From UBA7672 sp965279085 (GTDB lineage: Bacteria; Pseudomonadota; Alphaproteobacteria; Caulobacterales; Hyphomonadaceae): DNA of 64,000 nt. The notes beneath the pieces are model-generated. The model saw only the letters and a program-made list of their open reading frames with translations. It had not been told where the DNA came from and searched no databases. The translations under genes and the position numbers were made by a program. The DNA lies in NCBI GenBank assembly GCA_965279085.1, contig OZ257149.1:1426001-1490000 (forward strand), in the 5' to 3' direction. Positions 35,022 through 42,320 of this stretch are shown here, in pieces. The number at the start of each line of letters is the position of its first letter. The first letter of the stretch is position 1.

Positions 35022-35443
35022 TGGCGAAGGCCTCTGCTTCTGCTGCTGCGGGCTATTCCGGCAAGAGCCTGATCGCCAAGCTCGGCTGGAGGGAAAGCTC
35101 GAAAGCGATCGTGATCGCGCCGCCCGCCCACTATGACGCGCTTACGAACAACGCGGCGATTGCGCCGAAGAAGACCGCGCCCGGGGCGGGCTCGTTCGAT
35201 TTCATCCATCTGTTCGTCAGCGACATGGCGGCGCTCGCGCGGGATCTGCCGAAGCTGGAGACGCGTCTCGCCGAAGGCGGGATGATCTGGGTGTCGTGGC
35301 CGAAGAAGACCTCGAAACTCTTCAAGGACCTCACCGAGGATGGTGTGCGAAAGGTGTGCCTGCCGCTCGGCCTCGTCGATGTAAAGGTCTGCGCCGTCGA
35401 CGCCGACTGGTCGGGACTGAAGCTCTACCGGCGCAAGAAGTAG
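35021..35443 (+). CDS. DUF3052 family protein
   Basis: A 140-residue protein coupled to dapD (TGATG). It has GYSGKSLIAKLGWRESSKAI, then FDFIHLFVSDMAALARDLPKL and GGMIWVSWPKKTSKLFKDLTED, followed by VRKVCLPLGLVDVKVCAVD. This is the DUF3052 pattern, a small cytoplasmic family without known activity. The conserved WVSWPKK strand is its mark. Confidence 0.82.
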   Translation: MAKASASAAAGYSGKSLIAKLGWRESSKAIVIAPPAHYDALTNNAAIAPKKTAPGAGSFDFIHLFVSDMAALARDLPKLETRLAEGGMIWVSWPKKTSKLFKDLTEDGVRKVCLPLGLVDVKVCAVDADWSGLKLYRRKK

Positions 35444-35451
35444 CGCGGAGA

Positions 35452-36144
35452 CTACTTCGGCTCCGGCGGCGGCACTTTCGAGCAATCGAGGAAGTTGACG
35501 GTCTTGAGGATCAGGCCGGGCTCCCTGCGATAGACCGCGAACGCGCCAGATTTTCCGCCCGCGATCACCGGCTCGGAGAAGTAGGTCTGGATCAATTTCG
35601 TCTCGTGCTTGTTGAGATCGAACTGCACCCGGACCGGCTCGCCGATGCGCCAGACAAAGAGCGAATTGCTGCTGCCGTTCGGCGCGAAGTATTCCACCTG
35701 CATGCAGAGCCCGGCCACAGGTGCGTATCCCGCGAAGACCATGCCCACATCCGAGAACCCGCCGCGCGCGTCAGCGACGGCAATCGGCGAAGCATTGGCC
35801 GCCGTTACAGTGACCGACGATCCATCAGACACGAATGCAGCAGGCAATGTCGATGCGCCGTCAGCGGTAGCGAGCGTGAGTTCAGAAGCCCCGGCGGTCG
35901 CCGTGCATCCATCGGTTGTGACGGGCTCGCCCTTGGGCGACAGTGCATTGCCGAGAAGCACACACAGACCCGCCTTGTCGAGGCCGGCGAGAACAGCTTC
36001 GACTGTAGGCGGAGGTGGCGGCGCGGCAGGAGCAGCTGCTGCCTCCGGCGCGGCAGGCAAATCAGCCGGCTTGCTGTCGCATGCTGAAAGCAAAGCGATC
36101 GCCACGGCGAGGCTTGCAACAGTACAGCTCTGTAGCGTTCTCAT
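35452..36144 (-). CDS. Hypothetical lipoprotein
   Basis: A 230-residue product. The signal MRTLQSCTVASLAVAIAL ends in the lipobox LLSAC. A Pro/Ala tract (about 28-50) is followed by a mature domain with paired Cys (KAGLCVLLGNAL, TTDGCTATAG, AGLCMQVEYFA). It is not recognised. GGGGA lies 7 nt before the ATG at 36144; an upstream in-frame ATG at 36195 would disrupt the signal peptide. It is convergent with the DUF3052 gene. Confidence 0.65.
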   Translation of the reverse strand: MRTLQSCTVASLAVAIALLSACDSKPADLPAAPEAAAAPAAPPPPPTVEAVLAGLDKAGLCVLLGNALSPKGEPVTTDGCTATAGASELTLATADGASTLPAAFVSDGSSVTVTAANASPIAVADARGGFSDVGMVFAGYAPVAGLCMQVEYFAPNGSSNSLFVWRIGEPVRVQFDLNKHETKLIQTYFSEPVIAGGKSGAFAVYRREPGLILKTVNFLDCSKVPPPEPK

Positions 36145-36316
36145 GTGAATCCCCGAAGGAGCTCTCCCCATAGGAAATGGCTCAAACACCGTCAATTCCG
36201 AGAGGCTGTTCCACCCTGTTAGAAAGCGCCTTGGGGCGAGATGGCTGAGCAGGAATATGCTCGGGGTATTCCGTTACATGCTTGTGACAGCGACAGGAGC
36301 GAGCCAAAAGGCGCCA

Positions 36317-37120
36317 ATGATCATTCCGGTGGCATCGGCGGACGACCCGCGCGTGGCGGCGTATCGCGCGGTCAAGGAGCGAGACCTGCTGCGCGGGGAT
36401 GGGCGTTTCATCGTCGAGGGCAAGGTGACGGTCGCCCGGCTGATCGAGGCGTCGCGGTTTCCGCTGGAGTCAGTGTTTCTGGCAGAGAACAGGGTCGAGG
36501 GGCTGACGGCGTTGCTGGCGCAGCTCGATCCGTCGGTTCCGGTCTACATGGCGTCGCAGGGCGTGATGGACGGGATCACCGGCTATCATATCCATCGTGG
36601 CGTGCTTGCGATGGCTCGGCGGACGGAGGAGCAGTCGGTCGAGCAGCTTGTCGGAAAGTTGCCAGCCGGACCGCTGACACTGCTGGCGCTGATCGGCCTT
36701 TCCAACCACGACAATGTCGGCGCCTGCTTCCGCAATGCGGCAGCGCTCGGTGCGAATGCCGTGCTACTCGACTCGGAGAGTTGCGATCCTCTCTACCGGA
36801 AATCGATCCGCGTTTCGGCGGGAACGGCTCTGTCGCTGCCGTTCGCGCACTCGGGCAATGGCGCCGGGATGATCGAGGTGCTGGCCTCAGCGGGGATCGA
36901 GACATGGGCGCTGAGCCCATCAGGCGGCGAGCCACTGCATACGTTGGCGCCGCCCGAGCGGCTGGCCATAGTGCTCGGCGCAGAAGGGCCCGGACTACCG
37001 GATACGCTCATGACGCGGTGCCGGCGCGTTTCCATCCCCATGACGCCGGGCGTGGACAGCCTGAACGTGGCGACGGCCGGCGCCATCGCGCTATCGCATG
37101 CTTTTGCCAGCAGGAGTTGA
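36317..37120 (+). CDS. SpoU/TrmH family RNA 2'-O-methyltransferase
   Basis: A 267-residue SPOUT enzyme. An N-terminal substrate-binding part (FIVEGKVTVARLIEASRF) precedes the knotted catalytic domain with motif 1 NHDNVGACFRNAAALG, motif 2 IVLGAEGPGLP and motif 3 DSLNVATAGAIAL. These motifs fit ribose 2'-O methylation of tRNA or 23S rRNA; the exact target cannot be named. The start at ATG 36317 fits the domain; an upstream in-frame ATG at 36257 adds 20 residues. Confidence 0.88.
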   Translation: MIIPVASADDPRVAAYRAVKERDLLRGDGRFIVEGKVTVARLIEASRFPLESVFLAENRVEGLTALLAQLDPSVPVYMASQGVMDGITGYHIHRGVLAMARRTEEQSVEQLVGKLPAGPLTLLALIGLSNHDNVGACFRNAAALGANAVLLDSESCDPLYRKSIRVSAGTALSLPFAHSGNGAGMIEVLASAGIETWALSPSGGEPLHTLAPPERLAIVLGAEGPGLPDTLMTRCRRVSIPMTPGVDSLNVATAGAIALSHAFASRS

Positions 37121-37212
37121 CACCCCGCCCCTCGCCTACCAACGATAGCTGACGTTGCGTCCAGACGCGGCGTATCGACCGGCAAAAGCCGGCGGGTTGA
37201 GGGAGGACTGCG

Positions 37213-38424
37213 ATGACGACCTATTCCGGCGGACGCCTTTGCTATGACGCCGACAGCCACATCATGGAGCTGCCGGATTTCTTCAAGGAGTTCGCAGACC
37301 CGCAGCATCGCGACGCGATGCCGGAACTCAACACGGCGGCGGGGTCGCGCATCGGACCGATGATCGCCGAGTACGCAAAATCGAAGAAGCACTCCGCTGA
37401 TGAGATCGCGGCGCAGGTGGCGCTAGGCGAGAAGCTGGTGACAGGGCCGAAGGGTTATCAGGCGCTGGGTGCATTCGATCGCGACGAGCGCAAGCAGGCG
37501 CTGGACCAGCTGGGATTCCGGAAGCAGCTGGTGTTCTCGACATTCGCGGCGGGAACGGTGTTCCGGAAAATCCAGGGGTCGGTCGATCTGCAGTATGCAG
37601 CGGCTCGCGCGCACAACCGCGCGATGGCGCACTTCTGCGCGAAGGACGACCGGCTTATGGGGATCGCGGCGCTGCCGCTGAACTCGATCCCGCACGCGGT
37701 GGCGGAGATGGACAACATCATTTCGCTCGGGCTGAAGGCGGTATGGGTTCCGCACCAGCCTGCGGGCGACAAGTCCCCCGGCCACCTCGATCTCGATCCG
37801 GTGTGGGCGAAGATGGCGGAAGCCGGTATTCCGTTCGCGCTGCATGTCGGCGGCGATCCTCTGCAGCTCGATCCGGCGTGGATGAACAATGGGCGGCCGG
37901 TGCCGACCGACTGGCTGGGCGGCGGCGAGAACCTGCGCGGCAAGGACATGACGGTGCTGCACCAGGCGGCGGAACGGTTCATTTCGGTGCTGGTGTTCGA
38001 CGGCGTGTTCCAGCGTCATCCGAAGCTGCGCGGCGTGGTGGTGGAACTAGGCTGCGGCTGGGTTCCCGAAATGCTGGTGCGTCTGGACTGGACGCACAAG
38101 AACTGGGCGAAGAGCGAGCCGCTGCTGGCGGAACTGAACACACCCCCGAGCCAGCAGATCATCCAGCACATGGCCGTCACGCCCTACCCGTTCGAGGATG
38201 TCGGCGACATCATTCGCCGGTCTGATCCGCGGTTGTATATGTTCGCATCCGACTATCCACACACCGAGGGCTCCCGGACGCCGATGGAGCGGTTTGACAA
38301 ATTCCTCGAAGGACACGATCAGGCAACGAAGGATCTGTTCTATTTCGGCAATTTCGCGCGGCAGTTCGAGCTGGCGCCGGAAGCCATGCCGAGTGGTGGG
38401 CCGAGGATGCAGGCAGCGGAGTAG
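37213..38424 (+). CDS. Amidohydrolase_2 family metal-dependent hydrolase
   Basis: A 403-residue TIM-barrel hydrolase. It opens CYDADSHIMELPDFF, a variant of the DxHxH metal motif with only one His clear. Later come PHQPAGDKSPGHLDLDPVW, the His in FALHVGGDPLQL, and ASDYPHTEGSRTP with the catalytic Asp and a following His. This arrangement is that of ACMSD/2-pyrone-type decarboxylases and hydrolases. Substrate unknown. It heads a plus-strand group with two lipoproteins, an esterase and a quinohemoprotein. Confidence 0.82.
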   Translation: MTTYSGGRLCYDADSHIMELPDFFKEFADPQHRDAMPELNTAAGSRIGPMIAEYAKSKKHSADEIAAQVALGEKLVTGPKGYQALGAFDRDERKQALDQLGFRKQLVFSTFAAGTVFRKIQGSVDLQYAAARAHNRAMAHFCAKDDRLMGIAALPLNSIPHAVAEMDNIISLGLKAVWVPHQPAGDKSPGHLDLDPVWAKMAEAGIPFALHVGGDPLQLDPAWMNNGRPVPTDWLGGGENLRGKDMTVLHQAAERFISVLVFDGVFQRHPKLRGVVVELGCGWVPEMLVRLDWTHKNWAKSEPLLAELNTPPSQQIIQHMAVTPYPFEDVGDIIRRSDPRLYMFASDYPHTEGSRTPMERFDKFLEGHDQATKDLFYFGNFARQFELAPEAMPSGGPRMQAAE

Positions 38425-38426
38425 GC

Positions 38427-38933
38427 ATGCGGGGCGTTTGGCTGGGAGTTATGGGTCTGGCGCTGGCGGCGTGCACGCCGGCGGCGGAGACGCCGGCGAA
38501 ACCCGCGGAGCATGCCGAGGACGGCGCGATGGCGATCACGCCAGCCAATCCGTTCTTCGGTTCGTGGGAGATCATAGGCGCGAAGATCGCGCCGTGGTGG
38601 GACGGCAAGGGCGAGGAACCGGCGCCCGATCCTGCCATGACGAAGTTCACGCTGGGCGCGAACGCCTCGACCGGGCCGGATTTCGTCGCCTGCGCCAAGC
38701 CGCAATATGCCACCAACATCCGGCCGGAGCGCGGGCTGTTCGAGGGCGGCTTGCCTGATCCGGTGAAGGATGCGGCGGCGCTCGGCTTCAAGGATTCGAG
38801 CATCACCGTGCTGAGCTTCAGCTGCGCGGAGAACAACCGCGACGTTTCACTGGACTTCCCGATGATCGACGACGACACGATCGCGCTGGGGCTCGACAAT
38901 GTGATTTATACGTTCAAGCGGGTGCGAGGCTGA
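38427..38933 (+). CDS. Hypothetical lipoprotein, paralogue of the next gene
   Basis: A 168-residue protein with lipobox LALAAC at about residue 16. The mature part has FFGSWEIIGAKIAPWWDGKG, then PDPAMTKFTLG, CAKPQYATNI and SITVLSFSCAEN. The W..(I/V).A.I..PW motif, the following PDP and the strand order recur in the product of 38935-39498, so the two are divergent tandem copies. The ATG lies 2 nt after the amidohydrolase stop. Confidence 0.7.
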   Translation: MRGVWLGVMGLALAACTPAAETPAKPAEHAEDGAMAITPANPFFGSWEIIGAKIAPWWDGKGEEPAPDPAMTKFTLGANASTGPDFVACAKPQYATNIRPERGLFEGGLPDPVKDAAALGFKDSSITVLSFSCAENNRDVSLDFPMIDDDTIALGLDNVIYTFKRVRG

Positions 38934-38934
38934 A

Positions 38935-39498
38935 ATGAAGACAAGACTTTCGATGGGTATCGCGGCGTTCGCGCTGGCAGCGTGCGGGCCGTCTGGCGGC
39001 GCCGGCGGCGGCGCTGATACGGCGGGCGATACCACAGTGGCGAGCTTCACCGGCGACTGGGCTGTGAAGGCGCACATTGTGGGCCCGTGGTTCACAGGCC
39101 CCGGCTTCGCACCCGATCCGGACGCGGAGATCCTGAGCAAGACGCTGACGATCAGCGAGACAGGCGCGACGGGGGCCGCGGTCCTCACATGCGAGACCGC
39201 CGCGTTCGCGGTAGCCCCGCAACCTCTGTCGGGCATGTTCGATGGCAAGGTCACCGACGCGTATGTCGCCAAGGCGGCGCTCGGCGTCGAAGGCGAACAG
39301 ACCCCGGCGCTGACGGGATGCATCGGAAGCGGCGGTCCGATCAGCTATTACATGATCGACAAGGACACGATGCTGCTCAGCGTCGGCGACATTGTCTATC
39401 AGTTCGGCCGGCCCGATGCAGCCGCCCCGGCGGATGCGACGCCGGCGACACCGGCTCCGGCAGCGCCCGCCGCAATTGAGCAGCCCAAGCCGCAATAA
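38935..39498 (+). CDS. Hypothetical lipoprotein with Pro/Ala tail
   Basis: A 187-residue protein with lipobox ALAAC (Cys about 18), then a Gly-rich linker, DWAVKAHIVGPWFTGPGFAPDPD, TLTISETG and a C-terminal Pro/Ala-rich tail (AAPADATPATPAPAAPAAI). It is related to the preceding gene by the W-xx-A-xI-xPW and PDP features and length. The ATG is one base after the previous stop. Function unknown. Confidence 0.7.
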   Translation: MKTRLSMGIAAFALAACGPSGGAGGGADTAGDTTVASFTGDWAVKAHIVGPWFTGPGFAPDPDAEILSKTLTISETGATGAAVLTCETAAFAVAPQPLSGMFDGKVTDAYVAKAALGVEGEQTPALTGCIGSGGPISYYMIDKDTMLLSVGDIVYQFGRPDAAAPADATPATPAPAAPAAIEQPKPQ

Positions 39499-39522
39499 CA
39501 AATACGCTCCCGGGGGAATGTC

Positions 39523-41187
39523 ATGAAGCCCATCCACATGAACCGCCGCGCGATCCTGCTCGGTGGCGTCGCAATCGCGTCTCTCGCTGCATGCAGTGAG
39601 GCGGCGAAGCCTACTGAGGCAGCCGATCCCACGCTGGTGTCTACGTCGCTGGGCAAGCTGCGAGGCGTGAAGACCGAGGACGGCGTGCTGGAATTCCTCG
39701 GCGTGCGCTATGCGCAGGCGCCGCTGGGCAAGCTGCGCTTCCAGGCGCCGGTGAAGCCGGAGCCGTGGAATGATGAAGCAACAGCGACGTCCTACGGACA
39801 GGCGGCGACACAGATGCGCTCGGGCGCGGGCGCGGCGGCCTATCCGCCTGTCGTGCAGGCCGCGATGACGGAAGCGTTCAAGCCGCCGGAAGGCATCAAG
39901 GCGGAGGGCGACGAAGATTGCCTGATGCTGAACGTCTACACACAGAAGACAGGCCTTGAGGCTGGCGCGACGCGGCCCGTGATGGTGTGGCTGCATGGCG
40001 GCGGCTTCAGCTATGGCCAGGCCGGGCTCAATATTTATCGCGGCCACAACCTCGCGAAGAACCATGATGTCGTGTTCGTGGGCGTGAACCACCGCCTGAA
40101 CATTTTCGGCTTCCTGCCGCTCGATACGGCGGGCATTCCCGGCTTCACCGGCTCGGCCAACGCCGGGATGCTCGACATCGTAATGGCGCTGGAATGGGTG
40201 CGGGACAACATCGCGCAGTTCGGTGGCGATCCGGGCAATGTCACCGTGTTCGGCCAGTCGGGCGGCGGCGGCAAGGTGTCCACCCTGCTCGCCATGCCAG
40301 CGGCGAAGGGGCTGTTCCACAAGGCGATCATCCAGTCAGGCGCCGGCATTCGCTCGGGCTCAAGGGAAGATGCCGAGTTCACGGGAACAGATTTCCTGAC
40401 ACGTATCGGCATCGCGCCGTCGATCGCAGCGGAGCAGCTCGCGACACTTACGACGGAAGACACTCTCGGCGTCGCGCGTGAGATGGGCGCCAACAAGTTC
40501 CGCCCGTCGATCGATGGCACGAACATTCCGCGCCATCCGTTCGATCCGGATGCGCCTGCGCAGTCGGCGAATATTCCAGTGATGATCGGCTTCACCAAGG
40601 ACGAGCAGACGCTCTACAATGTTGGCAATCCGGAATGGGTGAACACGACCGAGAAGCAGGTCGTCGAGGCCGCCGAGCGCGCCGTGAAGGGCAAAGGCAA
40701 GGAGATCGCCGCTGCGTTCAAGGCGGCCTATCCGGACTATGCGCCTAACTACCAGCTGATGCAGGTGACGGGTACCTATCGCTCGCTGAGCTCGCACCAC
40801 ACCCTCGCCTCGCGCAAGGCAGCGCAGCCGGCCGGCGTTTATGCGTACATCTTCGCGCACGATCTGCCGCCGCAGGACTTCGTTCTGAAGGCCCCGCACA
40901 CGGGCGAGATCCCGTACATCATGGACAATGTTGCGGAGTCACCCCTGTTCGCCGGCGCGACGGAAGACGATTTCGCGATGGGCAAACTTATGAGCGCGAC
41001 CTGGGTCCAGTTCGCGAAGACGGGCGATCCGAACGGCGCCCCCGGCCTTCCCGCTTGGCCGAAGTTCGACGCCGCGAAACGACCGACCATGTTCTTCCAG
41101 AAGGAAACGAAGGTCGTGGAAGAGCCGTTCAAGGACGTCTGGACCATCATCCAAGCCAATCCGAACACTGGTGGGCCGCCGCTCTAG
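39523..41187 (+). CDS. Type-B carboxylesterase, secreted
   Basis: A 554-residue esterase. The N-terminus HMNRRAILLGGVAIASLAAC is Tat-like with a lipobox. Motifs: VRYAQAPLGKLRFQAP, EDCLMLNVYTQ, HGGGFSYGQ oxyanion loop, and the nucleophile Ser in GQSGGGGKV (GESAG in most relatives). The strand SGRTDE-like motif reads GFTKDEQ (acid) and the late His lies in KAPHTGEIPYI. It should hydrolyse esters in the periplasm or at the cell surface. GGGGGA precedes ATG 39523. Confidence 0.9.
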   Translation: MKPIHMNRRAILLGGVAIASLAACSEAAKPTEAADPTLVSTSLGKLRGVKTEDGVLEFLGVRYAQAPLGKLRFQAPVKPEPWNDEATATSYGQAATQMRSGAGAAAYPPVVQAAMTEAFKPPEGIKAEGDEDCLMLNVYTQKTGLEAGATRPVMVWLHGGGFSYGQAGLNIYRGHNLAKNHDVVFVGVNHRLNIFGFLPLDTAGIPGFTGSANAGMLDIVMALEWVRDNIAQFGGDPGNVTVFGQSGGGGKVSTLLAMPAAKGLFHKAIIQSGAGIRSGSREDAEFTGTDFLTRIGIAPSIAAEQLATLTTEDTLGVAREMGANKFRPSIDGTNIPRHPFDPDAPAQSANIPVMIGFTKDEQTLYNVGNPEWVNTTEKQVVEAAERAVKGKGKEIAAAFKAAYPDYAPNYQLMQVTGTYRSLSSHHTLASRKAAQPAGVYAYIFAHDLPPQDFVLKAPHTGEIPYIMDNVAESPLFAGATEDDFAMGKLMSATWVQFAKTGDPNGAPGLPAWPKFDAAKRPTMFFQKETKVVEEPFKDVWTIIQANPNTGGPPL

Positions 41188-41193
41188 CCGCCG

Positions 41194-41208
41194 TTAACGA
41201 CCCGCTAA
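41194..41208. promoter_or_regulatory. Possible CtrA-like box
   Basis: TTAA-CGACCCG-CTAA, one mismatch from the Caulobacter CtrA consensus TTAA-N7-TTAA, 41 nt before the epimerase ATG at 41249. A second TTAAC occurs downstream. Single near-consensus sites occur by chance. Confidence 0.25.
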
Positions 41209-41248
41209 CCATAGCAGCCCATCCGTTAACGGTTGGAGCTTGGGGCTA

Positions 41249-42223
41249 ATGCGCGTCCTCGTCACAGGTGGCTGCGGGTTTGTCGGCTCGGCCGTTGTCC
41301 GGATGGCTGTCGAGCGCGGCGACCATGTGCTCAATCTCGATCGCCGCAAGAAGAACGTTGCCATCCCTGCGCTCGGCCCCGTCGTGCAGCGCGAAGGCTA
41401 TGCGCGACTGGAAGCAGACATTACGGATCGTGCGCTGGTGCGCGCCGTGCTGCGCGAGTTCTCTCCCGATGTGGTGATCCATCTCGCCGCCATCACCGAC
41501 GACGATCCGAATGCGCTGGTCGATGGCGAGATCGGCAGCGCCTATGCCGTGCTGGAGGCCTGCCGGCAGTATTACGAGCGCCTGCACGGCGAGACACAGG
41601 CTCGTTTTCGCATCGTGCATCTCGAACAGGCCGAGAGCGACATTCCCGGAAACTTGACACGTGCGCAGGCTGCCCGCTCATCCGCCGCCGTGCTGATGGA
41701 TCGCTGGGCCCGCGCGAACAACTTGCCATTGGTGACATGCGTGGCGGGCGAAGCGTTCGGGCCATGGCAATCGAACTCTTCCTTCCTCGCGACGCTGATT
41801 GCCTCCCTGCTCTACAGCCAGCCCGTGCAGCTGCCGGACGCCGGCGAGAACATGCGCGACTGGATACCGATCCGCGATCTCGCTGCTGGACTGTTGCGCG
41901 CTGCCGAGGCCGCCTCGCCGCAGTCGCGCTACGATCTTTCAGTCGGCGCGGAGCGGCGCGATATCGACGTTGCTGAATCCGTTTGCTCGCTGATGGACGA
42001 CCGTTCGCCTCTTCCCGGCGGACGCAGCTGGTCGAGCCTGCTCGTACCCACGGGCGAGCGTTCCAACGCCGCGCGCGGCCCGATGCTGGACGCCAATGAA
42101 GCCGAGCGCGAACTCGGCTGGCGGCCGCAGGGCTTCCACGCCGGTCTCGACCGGCTACTTAGCTGGTCGCTCGCCAGCTTCGCCGCCTCGCAGGCGCGCC
42201 GCACGCCGGTTGCCGCAGAATAG
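41249..42223 (+). CDS. NAD-dependent epimerase/dehydratase-like protein with altered active site
   Basis: A 324-residue extended SDR. The Rossmann start MRVLVTGGCGFVGSAVVRMA is intact, as are DVVIHLAAITDDDP and the sugar-nucleotide end MRDWIPIRDLAAGLLRAAE. The catalytic YxxxK that should follow is not there: the aligned stretch reads AQAARSSAAVLMDRW, so proton transfer by the usual Tyr/Lys pair is unlikely. It may bind nucleotide sugar or NAD without standard chemistry, or use other residues. ATG 41249 is preferred over an upstream TTG. Confidence 0.78.
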   Translation: MRVLVTGGCGFVGSAVVRMAVERGDHVLNLDRRKKNVAIPALGPVVQREGYARLEADITDRALVRAVLREFSPDVVIHLAAITDDDPNALVDGEIGSAYAVLEACRQYYERLHGETQARFRIVHLEQAESDIPGNLTRAQAARSSAAVLMDRWARANNLPLVTCVAGEAFGPWQSNSSFLATLIASLLYSQPVQLPDAGENMRDWIPIRDLAAGLLRAAEAASPQSRYDLSVGAERRDIDVAESVCSLMDDRSPLPGGRSWSSLLVPTGERSNAARGPMLDANEAERELGWRPQGFHAGLDRLLSWSLASFAASQARRTPVAAE

Positions 42224-42320
42224 TCCGGCTCACGGGTCGGTGACTTCTCGCGCCTTGCAACACCCGTAAGCAACGTTACGGTTGCCGTAACGGGAGCGTA
42301 GACTCCGGGGAGGAGATATC

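Noticed and set aside
38914..40320. Open frame of 468 codons on the minus strand over the lipoprotein and esterase genes
   Set aside because: Antisense, Arg-rich and without recognisable motifs; the plus-strand genes are well supported.
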